Assembly: GCA_000967895.1 (NCBI GenBank) | Contig: FO203512.1 | Location: 3,471,531-3,535,530 of the forward strand | Reading direction: 5' to 3' | Length of the DNA stretch: 64,000 bases | From: Oleispira antarctica RB-8 | Lineage (GTDB): Bacteria; Pseudomonadota; Gammaproteobacteria; Pseudomonadales; Oceanobacteraceae | In this document: in pieces, positions 7,907 through 17,418 of the stretch | Layout of the letters: each line of letters opens with the position of its first letter | How positions within the stretch are numbered: position 1 is the stretch's first letter | The notes under the pieces: model-generated | What the model was told of the DNA's origin: nothing | Seen by the model: only the letters and a program-made list of their open reading frames with translations | Databases searched by the model: none | Made by a program: the position numbers and the translations under genes

Positions 7907-9445
7907 ATGCAACAGAAAACTCATAAAACGCTATACAGTAGCCACTCGTGGATCGGAATCATATCGGGAATACTGCTTTTCATTGTCACCTTTTCAGGCA
8001 TACCTGCGCTATTTGATCATGAAATTGAATACTGGCAATATCCAATATTTAGTGAACAACAATCTAAGCAGCAAGAAAAAGTATTTGATTTAGAACGAAC
8101 CATTCAGGCGAGCAAAGAAATCAACTTTCAGCATGAAAAGTTTTTCATTCAGCCCGCTAACGACATTAATAATCACATAATATTTGCTCATTTTTATGAA
8201 GACAAAGAACCAGACTTGCGTTATTTGAATGCCAGCAACTATCAAGAATTTCCACCGTCACCTTCTGAACTGAATCATTTATTAGCGCACCTTCATACCG
8301 ACTTACATTTACCCAATCCATGGGGACGCTATTTGGTTGGGCTTTCTGGAATGGCCATGTTATTAGCCATTATTGCAGGCATTTTTATTCACTTAAAATG
8401 GCGCAAAGAGTTTGTTATGTTGCGCCCGAAACGCAGTTGGCGATTACTGCTAACAGACCAACACAAATTACTGGGTCTATGGTCACTGCCCTTTACATTA
8501 ATCTTGGCTTTTACCGGAACCATTTTAGGATTACTGGGCTTAATATCTCCTATTCTTGCCTTAGCAGCATTTAATGGCGATGTAGAAAAAGCGACGGTTG
8601 CGGTACTCGGGCCTAGAGCTGAAATCACTGGAGAATACGCTCCCGTTTATCCTTTGAATACGTTATTTGATCAACTAGAAATCGACTTACCGAATACGTC
8701 TGTGGAGCTTATTCAAGTGGATGGCTTGCAAGCATCCGCCTCAGATCAACACACAGAATTAATGGCCGATGTCGGCGGCATTATTAAATTCAGTGGATAC
8801 CATAAAGACAAACTGAGTAACCTTGAAACCGTCACGTATAACCTCACGTCAGGCGAAAAAATACACCAAGGGTCTTTTGTCGGCAAAGGTCCCTTTCAAC
8901 GAATTTTTGCTGCCGTAACACCCCTGCACTACGTTTTGTTCGGCAATACCTGGCTCAAAGTTTTCTACGCATTATCGGCACTGGCCGCCTGCGGACTTAT
9001 TTTAACCGGTAATATATTATGGCTGCACCGACGCGGGCATGGCATGGAGCATTGGTTAAGCAAATTGACGCTAGGGATTTGTGGAGGCTTGGTTGTCGCA
9101 ACGAGTCTGACATTTGCAGGCAGTCAAATATTGTATGGTTTGAATTTAGCACCAGATTCGGGCTTGCATCATCATGCAGAGGAATGGGTTTTCTGGAGTA
9201 GCTGGTTGCTAATGATACTGGCGCCTTTCGTTATTAAAGACGGTTTTAAACTCAGTCATTACTTGCTGCGTTTAACCAGTATAGGATTTATTGTGACCTT
9301 ACTGGCAGACGGTTTTATCAACAATCGCTGGTTATGGCTAACCGAGGGTTGGATTTTAACCATTCAATTAAGTCTATTGGTATCGGCTTTGCTATTTATT
9401 TATCTAGATTGGAAGATGCCAAATCAAGTCTCGAAAAAGTCTTGA
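7907..9445 (+). CDS. PepSY-associated TM protein, probable ferric-siderophore reductase
   Basis: This 512-aa inner-membrane protein starts with the PepSY_TM signature (HKTLYSSHSWIGIISGILLF then FSGIPALFDHE). It has a periplasmic domain with HLLAHLHTDLHLPNPWGRYL, a paired-helix region with DQHKLLGLWSLPFTLILAFTG, and extra C-terminal helices. The conserved histidines in these helices are the expected haem ligands. Relatives (FoxB, PiuB, FsrB types) take part in reductive release of iron from imported siderophores. Gene order receptor, two small membrane proteins, PepSY protein is a recurring iron-uptake unit. It ends at a strong bidirectional terminator shared with hpt. Confidence 0.8.
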   Translation: MQQKTHKTLYSSHSWIGIISGILLFIVTFSGIPALFDHEIEYWQYPIFSEQQSKQQEKVFDLERTIQASKEINFQHEKFFIQPANDINNHIIFAHFYEDKEPDLRYLNASNYQEFPPSPSELNHLLAHLHTDLHLPNPWGRYLVGLSGMAMLLAIIAGIFIHLKWRKEFVMLRPKRSWRLLLTDQHKLLGLWSLPFTLILAFTGTILGLLGLISPILALAAFNGDVEKATVAVLGPRAEITGEYAPVYPLNTLFDQLEIDLPNTSVELIQVDGLQASASDQHTELMADVGGIIKFSGYHKDKLSNLETVTYNLTSGEKIHQGSFVGKGPFQRIFAAVTPLHYVLFGNTWLKVFYALSALAACGLILTGNILWLHRRGHGMEHWLSKLTLGICGGLVVATSLTFAGSQILYGLNLAPDSGLHHHAEEWVFWSSWLLMILAPFVIKDGFKLSHYLLRLTSIGFIVTLLADGFINNRWLWLTEGWILTIQLSLLVSALLFIYLDWKMPNQVSKKS

Positions 9446-9449
9446 AACC

Positions 9450-9479
9450 AAAAACGGCTATGGAAACATAGCCGTTTTT
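9450..9479. terminator. Bidirectional terminator between the PepSY gene and hpt
   Basis: A perfect stem, AAAACGGCTATG (9451-9462) with CATAGCCGTTTT (9467-9478), closed by a GAAA tetraloop. Flanking A and T runs make it work for both convergent genes. Confidence 0.92.
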
Positions 9480-9487
9480 GCTGAAAA

Positions 9488-10051
9488 CTAAAGGCCTTTA
9501 ACTGCAAAGATACCTTCGGCATTACGCCAGTAGCCACGGTAATCCATGCCATAACCAAAGACAAAACGGTCTTCAACGTCCAGACCACAGAAATCAACCT
9601 GAAGATCTGTATTCTTACGGTCATGAACCTTATTAATTAATACTGCAGTGATAACTTCTTTAGCACCTTGAGCTTTGCATGCTTCAACCACTTCAGCCAA
9701 GGTATTACCTTCGTCGAAGATGTCATCAAGAATCAAAACCGTACGACCATCCATAGGACAAGAAGGAAGGGCTTGCCACTGAAGCTCAGTTTGGCCCTGA
9801 GTTTCGCCGCGATAACGCGTCGCGTGCATATAACCTACTTCTAAAGGGAAGCTCAAAAGAGGTAGCAATTTACCCGCAAAAATAAGACCGCCATTCATAA
9901 TGGAGTACACGACAGGCATGCTCGATGATAAGCGTTCAGTAATACCACCGGCCAATTGATCCAAAGCGACCTCAATTTCTTCCTTAGATTTCAACAGATC
10001 AGCATCAGCCATTATTTGGTTTAACTGGTCAAGGGTCAGAGATTCGCTCAT
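9488..10051 (-). CDS. hpt: Hypoxanthine-guanine phosphoribosyltransferase
   Basis: A 187-aa cytosolic purine-salvage enzyme that converts hypoxanthine or guanine plus PRPP to IMP or GMP. The PRPP-binding loop is clear (VLILDDIFDEGNT, about residues 105-117), and the N-terminal PVVYSIMNGGLIFAGKL and C-terminal DRFVFGYGMDYRGYWRN segments fit the HGPRT fold (the last is the base-binding region). An AGGAAG ribosome site precedes the ATG. It is convergent with the PepSY gene and divergent from trmJ. Length matches the usual 175-190 aa. Confidence 0.9.
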   Translation of the reverse strand: MSESLTLDQLNQIMADADLLKSKEEIEVALDQLAGGITERLSSSMPVVYSIMNGGLIFAGKLLPLLSFPLEVGYMHATRYRGETQGQTELQWQALPSCPMDGRTVLILDDIFDEGNTLAEVVEACKAQGAKEVITAVLINKVHDRKNTDLQVDFCGLDVEDRFVFGYGMDYRGYWRNAEGIFAVKGL

Positions 10052-10145
10052 TAAGAAGGCTTCCTAATCGATTATTATATAAGCCGAGTATGATACCATT
10101 TCAAAAATTTTTACCAACTGTTTTAGCTAAAGTGGGAATTCTCGA

Positions 10146-10916
10146 GTGAATAGCTCAAATAACATATTAGATTCAATTCGCATTGTTTTAGTCCAAACCT
10201 ATCATCCAGGGAACATCGGCGCGATTGCCCGAGCGATGAAAACAATGGGCTTAAACGAGCTGTATCTTGTCGATCCTAGAGAGTACCCCGCCGACGAAGC
10301 CAGTAGCCGTGCGGCTGGAGCACTGGACGTATTAGATAACGCCATCGTGGTTGAATCGCTAACAGAAGCCATCGCCGACTGCACTCAGGTATTCGCCACC
10401 AGCGCTCGCAAACGCAATTATACTCGCCCGCAAGTCAGTGCCGAAGAAGCCGCAGGCTGGATAAAAGCCAACCCCAATGAGAAAATCGCCATCGTATTTG
10501 GCCGTGAACGCATGGGATTAAGCAACGAACAGCTCGGACTCTGCCAGCAACTGCTTTATATTCCAGGAAACCCTGAGTATGACGTGCTTAATATTGGCTC
10601 AGCTGTCCAGATAGTCAGTTACGAATTATTCAAACAATTCGGCCTACACCGCGATGATCTAGTATCAACGACTGAAACATCCAGCATTGAAGCATCTGCC
10701 GAATCGGAAGAGTATGCCAGCCAACAAGACATGGAACGCTTCTATCAGCATCTAGAATCCACATTGTCAGATACCGGCTTCCTCGTCAAAAATCATCCAG
10801 GTGAAGCCATCTTACGCCTACAACAGATGTTTGCCCGCGCCCAGCCGAATGCAAAAGAATTGCGCATGCTGCGTGGAATATTAGGATCGGTGGATAAGCT
10901 GACAAATAAAACATGA
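10146..10916 (+). CDS. trmJ: tRNA (cytidine/uridine-32-2'-O)-methyltransferase TrmJ
   Basis: This 256-aa SPOUT-class enzyme methylates the ribose of nucleotide 32 in tRNA. The family signatures are visible: RIVLVQTYHPGNIGAIARAM near the N-terminus, GRERMGLSNEQL in the middle, and the SAM-knot segment YIPGNPEYDVLNIGSAVQIV. The C-terminal helical extension ends with an LRMLRGILGSVD motif. The start codon is GTG at 10146; the N-terminus MNSSNNILDSIRIVLVQ matches the expected family length. It is followed after 63 bp by dapE. Confidence 0.92.
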   Translation: MNSSNNILDSIRIVLVQTYHPGNIGAIARAMKTMGLNELYLVDPREYPADEASSRAAGALDVLDNAIVVESLTEAIADCTQVFATSARKRNYTRPQVSAEEAAGWIKANPNEKIAIVFGRERMGLSNEQLGLCQQLLYIPGNPEYDVLNIGSAVQIVSYELFKQFGLHRDDLVSTTETSSIEASAESEEYASQQDMERFYQHLESTLSDTGFLVKNHPGEAILRLQQMFARAQPNAKELRMLRGILGSVDKLTNKT

Positions 10917-10958
10917 TACAATCGCGCGCATCCTGTTATATACAAACACCCAACATAA

Positions 10959-12128
<1,170 letters not shown>

Positions 12129-12143
12129 AAGATTCTAAATAAA

Positions 12144-13424
12144 ATGACTGCATCAATTTTATTATGCCCTGTATGCAAGGAAAGCCTACACGCAAACGAG
12201 AGCAATAAAAGTTTGAGCTGTGTGAATAATCACAGCTTCGACCGTGCACGCCAAGGATATTTAAACCTTCTTTTAGCGCACAAGAAAAAATCTAAAAACC
12301 CGGGAGATAGCCAAGAAATGGTTATCGCTCGCCAAGCATTTTTGAACTCAGATTTTTACCGTCCAATCTCTGATAGCTTGAATCAAATTGTTGTTGATTG
12401 CGGCCTTAAAATTTCAGCCTCGAAGCTTGATGCGCCCGAAAAAGAAAACCCTCTTCAAGTGCTAGACATCGGCTGTGGCGAAGGTTATTACAGCCAGCGC
12501 ATGCATCACAGTTTAAGTGATCATCAAATCAAACATACCTTGTTTGGTTTAGATATCTCGAAAGATGCAGTAATTGCGGCGGCAAAACGTGCAAAAGCAG
12601 AAGCAAACAAAGAAGACGCTGCGAATACCAGCACCAGCGAATGGTTAGTGGCCTCTGCTATCGACATTCCTCTGCAAGCACACAGTGTCGATATTGCTAC
12701 CTGCTTATTTACCCGCTTGATGCCAGAGAGCTATCACAAAGTGATTAAACAAGATGGATTTTTCATCTGCGTTAATACCGGTGAAAAGCACTTAATTGAA
12801 TTGCGTGAAAAGCTGTACGAAGAAATCACCAAAGCCGAATTTGATCCGGTGAAAAACATGGGTGATGATTTTGAACTGATTGATCATCAGCAAGTAAGCT
12901 ACCAAAATACCCTCAGTAGCCAACAACAGATTCAAGACCTGCTCTTAATGACGCCGCACAACTGGCGCACCAAAGCAGATAAAAAAGAATCGTTAGCCAG
13001 CTTAGAAGCATTGACCGTTACGATTGATGCACAAATTCATGTGTTTAAGGCAAAAGCCAAAGCGGTTGTAGAAGTTGAACCTAAAACATCGGGTTCAGTT
13101 AATCCGTGGGCTAAATCTACAGCAGAAATAGAGCCTAATACTCAACCTATTCCTGAGATGCCTGCTGAAGCGATTACTGAGCTTCCAGTTGAAGCGCCTA
13201 TTGAAATGCCGATTAAAGCGCTAACTGAAATGCCTATTGAAGCGCCTACCGAACTTCCTACTGCCACACCGGTTGAAATACCAGCTGCAGAAAATGCTCA
13301 ATCCAAAGCGGCGAATTCAAACAACCCTTGGGGAAAAGCTAAAGTAGACGTTGAAGAGAGTTCTGTAAAAGAAGAAACTGCGACTGAATCAAAAGGGAAA
13401 CCTAATCCCTGGTCAAAAAGCTAA
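12144..13424 (+). CDS. rlmA: 23S rRNA (guanine-N1)-methyltransferase RlmA with a repetitive C-terminal tail
   Basis: The 426-aa product starts with the RlmA zinc finger (C8, C11, C26, H30) and RARQGYLNLL, then the SAM site VLDIGCGEGYYSQRM and the family's LFTRLMPESY region. It methylates a G in helix 35 of 23S rRNA. The known enzyme is about 270 aa; here the catalytic part ends near residue 310, and about 115 residues follow. These hold proline/glutamate repeats of the type EMPIEAP and ELPVEAP, and three copies of an NPWxK motif (NPWAK, NPWGK, NPWSK), the last at the extreme C-terminus. The tail is probably disordered. It ends at a strong terminator. Confidence 0.88.
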   Translation: MTASILLCPVCKESLHANESNKSLSCVNNHSFDRARQGYLNLLLAHKKKSKNPGDSQEMVIARQAFLNSDFYRPISDSLNQIVVDCGLKISASKLDAPEKENPLQVLDIGCGEGYYSQRMHHSLSDHQIKHTLFGLDISKDAVIAAAKRAKAEANKEDAANTSTSEWLVASAIDIPLQAHSVDIATCLFTRLMPESYHKVIKQDGFFICVNTGEKHLIELREKLYEEITKAEFDPVKNMGDDFELIDHQQVSYQNTLSSQQQIQDLLLMTPHNWRTKADKKESLASLEALTVTIDAQIHVFKAKAKAVVEVEPKTSGSVNPWAKSTAEIEPNTQPIPEMPAEAITELPVEAPIEMPIKALTEMPIEAPTELPTATPVEIPAAENAQSKAANSNNPWGKAKVDVEESSVKEETATESKGKPNPWSKS

Positions 13425-13430
13425 AAATCA

Positions 13431-13471
13431 TTAACCATAGAGGTATTTGCTACCTCTGTGGTTAATTTTTT
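13431..13471. terminator. Bidirectional terminator between rlmA and the BMP gene
   Basis: A 15-bp stem, TTAACCATAGAGGTA (13431-13445) with TACCTCTGTGGTTAA (13451-13465), loop TTTGC, followed by a run of T and preceded by a run of A. One G-T pair. It serves the two convergent genes. Confidence 0.92.
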
Positions 13472-13473
13472 CT

Positions 13474-14568
13474 TTAGAAAGACAACAAAGATCCCGTTAC
13501 GCCTTCCACATACCAGTTCATACGCAATAGCTTATCATCAGACAATTTCTTACCTTCTCTAATGCGCACACGGCCACGATAATTTTTAATCGGCCCAGCA
13601 AACACTTCAAACTTACCTGATATTATATCGGCTTGCTTATTCGCAACCAGCTCACGAATCTTCACGGGAATTTTAGGACTCAGTGAAACCAGCTTCGACG
13701 TTGACTCAGCCATTCCAGACCATTCGCTACCCGACTTCCAGTTATTATCTAACAACGCTTGAATACGCTTAGCGTAATAAGGACCCCAGTTATGAATAAC
13801 CGAGGCTAAATGATTATTTGGAGCAAAATCTTTCATATCAGAATTATAGCCAATAACAAAAACATTGTTCTTCTCAGCAGTCTCCGTCACTGATGAGGAA
13901 TCGGTATGATGGGTTAGCACATCAGCACCTGAAGCGACTAACTTATTAGCTAACTCAATATCTTTTTCTGGATCGTACCAAGCTTTCGTCCACTCGATTT
14001 CCACTTCAGCTGTTGGATTAACTTCTCGTACCCCTAAAGTGAAAGCATTGATACCGCGAATAACTTCTGGAATAGGATGCGCGGCAATGTAACCAATTTT
14101 TCCACTTTTCGTCATACTTCCAGCAATTAAACCAGAAAGGTATCGAGGCTGATAAGCACGCGTTGCATAGTTACTCAGGTTTTTGCCTTGGCGAGAACCT
14201 GTTGCATGCTCAAACATGACTTTTGGATTATCACGAGCGATGCCTTCTGTTGAAATCATGTAACCAACAGACGTCGAAAAAACAATATCGTTTCTTGAGG
14301 CCAATTCTTGCAATACTTCTCGGGAAGCACGACCTTCCGGTACAAATTCAACAAATTCAGTTTCTATTTGAGCACCAAATTTTTGCTCTAAAAAGCGACG
14401 CCCTTGATCATGTGAGTAACTCCACCCTACATAATTAGCCGGCCCAACTAAGATAAATGCCGCCTTAATTGGAGCCGAATAACTAATATTTGAAATGGCG
14501 AGCGACAACAACAAGCCCATAAGGGTGAGCACATTTAAAAGAATTTTTCTTGATTTGATATTTAACAC
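13474..14568 (-). CDS. BMP-family (basic membrane protein) ABC-transporter substrate-binding protein
   Basis: A 364-aa exported protein with a signal peptide ending near SYSA. The BMP/PnrA-like fold is shown by KAAFILVGPANYVGWSYSHDQGRRF, NPKVMFEHATGS, KIGYIAAHPIPEVIRGINAFTLG and SGADVLTHHTDSS. Such proteins bind purine nucleosides or related heterocycles for an ABC importer. No permease or ATPase gene is adjacent. A perfect 16-bp palindrome 34 bp upstream of the start has the TGACCA-NN-TGGTCA core of RutR-type TetR regulators of nucleobase catabolism, which supports a nucleobase-related ligand. Confidence 0.85.
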   Translation of the reverse strand: MLNIKSRKILLNVLTLMGLLLSLAISNISYSAPIKAAFILVGPANYVGWSYSHDQGRRFLEQKFGAQIETEFVEFVPEGRASREVLQELASRNDIVFSTSVGYMISTEGIARDNPKVMFEHATGSRQGKNLSNYATRAYQPRYLSGLIAGSMTKSGKIGYIAAHPIPEVIRGINAFTLGVREVNPTAEVEIEWTKAWYDPEKDIELANKLVASGADVLTHHTDSSSVTETAEKNNVFVIGYNSDMKDFAPNNHLASVIHNWGPYYAKRIQALLDNNWKSGSEWSGMAESTSKLVSLSPKIPVKIRELVANKQADIISGKFEVFAGPIKNYRGRVRIREGKKLSDDKLLRMNWYVEGVTGSLLSF

Positions 14569-14601
14569 GAAAACGACCTAGCGATGCTTGCTTGATAAAG
14601 T

Positions 14602-14617
14602 CTGACCAATTGGTCAG
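14602..14617. promoter_or_regulatory. Perfect 16-bp palindrome upstream of the BMP gene (RutR-like operator)
   Basis: CTGACCAATTGGTCAG is fully self-complementary and sits 34 bp upstream of the BMP start. Its core matches the established RutR consensus (TTGACCANNTGGTCAA) at all positions except the outermost pair. No rutR-like gene is in this window. Confidence 0.6.
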
Positions 14618-14741
14618 GCGCGCATTATCAGCATCTTAAACAACAAGGTCAATAAGCAAACAGCGGTAAAGCAAAGAGATTATGAGACACAGAAGGCATT
14701 ATTGATATTTATCTAAAAAAGACAATATTTATAGCGTATTT

Positions 14742-15395
14742 TTACGACTGAATTAGCCGAAATCGCTCAACATCGGCCACTTCATCGACATCCCAAACCT
14801 TTAATAAATAGGCTGCATTAATTTTTAATTTTTCAACATCTGATTTTGTCGATTGGAAAACAGTATCAGAGCCCCAGAATTTATTGACGAATAAAGCGGA
14901 ATAAAACTGCGTCATTCCGAGCAAACCATAACCTCCATCTTCTGCAGGGCTGATCACTAAGTCATATTTTTTAAATTGAGTTAGACAGTTTTTTAAATAT
15001 TTTTTATCTAAATCGGGAACATCCACCCCGATTAAAATAGGAATACAACCGCGCGCTAATGACGATTGTACAGCCAGTGCCATTCTTTCACCCAGATCTC
15101 CCGCGCTAGGCTGCTGATAAAACGTTGCCAAACTAGACCAAGATTTAAAAGCTTCATGGTCGGAATCTCCTGCAATCCATAACGCAACTTGAGACGTTAG
15201 CGGCGTATCGACTAATACTTCGCTTAAACTCTCTCTCAAACGCGTAAGCAGCTGCTTATAAACATCACAAGCGCCTTGCTCACCCAAGGCAGGAATTAAA
15301 CGCGTTTTGACCAAACCCGCAATCGGCGCTTTGCTTAATACCACCCACTCGAATTTTTGGTCAGAAAAATTTCTCTGATCGCCAGCTTTAACCAT
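14742..15395 (-). CDS. Arsenosugar-biosynthesis glycosyltransferase-like protein (TIGR04282/DUF2064)
   Basis: The 217-aa protein has the nucleotide-sugar-transferase-like fold of DUF2064: KAPIAGLVKTRLIPALG near the N-terminus, QPSAGDLGERMALAVQSSLARG, then IGVDVPDLDKKYL and SPAEDGGYGLLGM, ending with VWDVDEVADVERF. This family is repeatedly encoded with the radical SAM protein ArsS. It overlaps the previous gene (the TIGR04283 protein) by 8 bp, so they are translationally coupled. Precise reaction is not established. Confidence 0.82.
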   Translation of the reverse strand: MVKAGDQRNFSDQKFEWVVLSKAPIAGLVKTRLIPALGEQGACDVYKQLLTRLRESLSEVLVDTPLTSQVALWIAGDSDHEAFKSWSSLATFYQQPSAGDLGERMALAVQSSLARGCIPILIGVDVPDLDKKYLKNCLTQFKKYDLVISPAEDGGYGLLGMTQFYSALFVNKFWGSDTVFQSTKSDVEKLKINAAYLLKVWDVDEVADVERFRLIQS

Positions 15396-16107
15396 AATAT
15401 TTCTTTACCAATTTTCTCGGTGAAACACCCAACCAATAAAGCAACCTAAGTTGCCACATTAATAATACCGTTTTTACCCAGCCATCTTTTTGCCAACGTC
15501 GCGCACTGGTTTTCAAAATCGGGCCAGCACACTCAGCGCCACCCAATATTCGTAAACGCTTTGAAATTTCCACATCTTCCATCAAAGGAACATCAGCATA
15601 ACCTTGTAGCTGCTGGAAAATATCACTACGAATAAAAATACCTTGATCCCCTGTCATTACCTGAGTAATACGAGAGCGAAGATTAATAAACTTGGAAATG
15701 ATACCAAAAGGAAAACGATCAGGATTTAACTGCACATCAAACCGCCCCCAAATAACATCGGAGCTTAAAGCACGTAAATACGAACAGTGTTTATTCGACA
15801 ATCCACTATCACTGTGCAAAAACCACACAAGACTAAGCCCTGATCTATCGTCACGCATACGCGATAATAAAAACTCAGCACCAGCATTCATTTGCAGTGC
15901 GCGGCCTTTATCTGACGTTAAATAAAAAACATTATCTTGCTGAAAAATACGATTATTCTGGAGAATACTATCTCCTGTAGTTAACGCATCACTGGCATCG
16001 ACGACGATCAGTCGATCCCCTGCTTTCAAATAGCTCACAACCTGCTCCAACCAAAACAAAACAGATTCACCTTCGTTATACACAGGAATAACAATATCTA
16101 ATCTCAT
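15388..16107 (-). CDS. Arsenosugar-biosynthesis glycosyltransferase (TIGR04283, GT-A family 2)
   Basis: A 239-aa family-2 glycosyltransferase. It begins with RLDIVIPVYNEGESV, has the VVDASD nucleotide-binding segment, WFLHSDSG in the DxD position, MTGDQGIFIRSDIF and PLMEDVEISKRL as acceptor-site motifs, and a basic hydrophobic C-terminus (KTVLLMWQLRLLYWLGVSP). TIGR04283 proteins are encoded with ArsS and TIGR04282 proteins. It lies 49 bp downstream of arsS and overlaps the next gene by 8 bp. Confidence 0.85.
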   Translation of the reverse strand: MRLDIVIPVYNEGESVLFWLEQVVSYLKAGDRLIVVDASDALTTGDSILQNNRIFQQDNVFYLTSDKGRALQMNAGAEFLLSRMRDDRSGLSLVWFLHSDSGLSNKHCSYLRALSSDVIWGRFDVQLNPDRFPFGIISKFINLRSRITQVMTGDQGIFIRSDIFQQLQGYADVPLMEDVEISKRLRILGGAECAGPILKTSARRWQKDGWVKTVLLMWQLRLLYWLGVSPRKLVKKYYG

Positions 16108-16156
16108 AAGACTCTTTGCTTAATACTCTTCAGCGACCCACTAACCCATCGCGCCT

Positions 16157-17179
16157 CTAATCAATCGCACCACCGCAACTGCTGCCTTGCCCCGCCGTAC
16201 AACCATAACAATGATCTGCAACTGCAATAGGGAAGCCATTTAGATCAGAACTTAATAGATCACTTAAGTGATAGCTCGATTTATCCCCTTTAATCTTATT
16301 GGCACCCTCAACATGCCTGGCACTCTCAATATTATTAATGCCATGACTTCCAGAAAGTGGTATCTCTAACATCTGGTTAAAATCACAATCATAAAGATTG
16401 CCTTCCCAACCTACACTCACCGTATTCAAACACATAACACCGGCCAAATTAGCAGGCGAATAACTGTTTTTAAGCAAATTCATATAATCGTAAAACTCAC
16501 CCTGCGCTAATAACACCGCACCAAAACGCGAGATCGGCATGTTAGTAATAGTGAACAGATTATTAAACTGAATATTATGTTCAGCGCCAAGCTCTTCTTT
16601 ATAAGCCGCTTCTAACTCAACCTGGCCTGGGGGTAAAAAAGCACCGCCGGGGTTATAGACAAGATTTAAAGGTAATGTTGAATCATCCTTGCCATAGCCA
16701 AGCTGATTAAGCTTTTGCAAACCTTCAATACTCGATTCAAAAACACCCTTACCACGCTGCGCATCAACATTGTCTTCGCTATAACAAGGTAATGAGGCAA
16801 CAACTTCAACATGGTTATCGGCTAAAAATTGAGCAAGATCTTCTTGGCCGGGCTCATTTAAAATCGTCAAATTACAACGATCTATCACAGTAACCCCAAG
16901 TTCACGCGCCGCTTTAACCAAATAACGAAAATGCGGCATCAACTCCGGCGCGCCCCCCGTTAAATCCAGCGTCTCAACTTTATGCTGCTTTAAAATTTCA
17001 ATCACCAAATCAATATTGGCTTTATCCATTTGCTCGGTACGCTTAGGCCCCGCATTTACATGGCAATGCGTACAACTTAAGTTACAGGTATAACCAAGAT
17101 TCACCTGTAGTATTTCCAGCTTAGAGCGAGTTAATGCAGGGAAATTGGATACCATTAATAAAGGCTTTGTATCTCTCAT
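16157..17179 (-). CDS. arsS: Arsenosugar-biosynthesis radical SAM protein ArsS
   Basis: This 340-aa radical SAM enzyme has the cluster motif CNLSCTHCH (C32, C36, C39), the DLTGGAPEL SAM-binding turn, and a Cys-rich C-terminal domain ending CYGCTAGQGSSCGGAID. Both features are typical of ArsS (radical SAM/Cys-rich protein with DUF3641). ArsS is implicated in adding an adenosyl-derived sugar to dimethylarsenic compounds, giving arsenosugars. Some homologues carry selenocysteine in the C-terminal motif; here cysteine codons are used. The gene leads a three-gene minus-strand operon. No arsM, arsR or transporter gene is nearby. It sits immediately outside the genomic island. Confidence 0.9.
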   Translation of the reverse strand: MRDTKPLLMVSNFPALTRSKLEILQVNLGYTCNLSCTHCHVNAGPKRTEQMDKANIDLVIEILKQHKVETLDLTGGAPELMPHFRYLVKAARELGVTVIDRCNLTILNEPGQEDLAQFLADNHVEVVASLPCYSEDNVDAQRGKGVFESSIEGLQKLNQLGYGKDDSTLPLNLVYNPGGAFLPPGQVELEAAYKEELGAEHNIQFNNLFTITNMPISRFGAVLLAQGEFYDYMNLLKNSYSPANLAGVMCLNTVSVGWEGNLYDCDFNQMLEIPLSGSHGINNIESARHVEGANKIKGDKSSYHLSDLLSSDLNGFPIAVADHCYGCTAGQGSSCGGAID

Positions 17180-17310
17180 GTAAAAAACAAACCACCAAAT
17201 AATTATTATTAAACAAAGATAACGTAATTAGAGAAAGGAAGCGCGCATAAGTTCACTTAACGAGGTTGTCATAAGCCCCCCGAAAGTAATAGAATAGCGT
17301 CGCTGCATGT

Positions 17311-17386
17311 CTCCCCATAGTTTAACTGGATAAAACAGGGCCCTCCTAAGGCTTAGCTCCAGGTTCGAGTCCTGGTGGGGAGACCA
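17311..17386 (+). tRNA. tRNA-Arg (anticodon CCT)
   Basis: A complete cloverleaf of 76 nt including an encoded CCA. Acceptor CTCCCCA pairs with TGGGGAG, D stem GTTT with AAAC, and anticodon stem GGGCC with GGCTT (two G-U pairs). The loop CTCCTAA gives anticodon CCT; the T arm is CCAGG-TTCGAGT-CCTGG, with discriminator A. Its 3' end is the left boundary of the island; the same element, degenerate, reappears at 38037-38059. Confidence 0.93.
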
Positions 17387-17388
17387 TT
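17364..17388 (+). repeat. attL-like site: 3' end of tRNA-Arg(CCU)
   Basis: This 25-nt stretch of the T arm and acceptor stem is matched at 38037-38059 with two substitutions and a 2-nt deletion. tRNA 3' ends are the classical target of tyrosine integrases, and all genes between the two copies are accessory in character. Confidence 0.65.
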
Positions 17389-17418
17389 TAATTCCTGCTG
17401 TGCTATCACACGAGAGAC

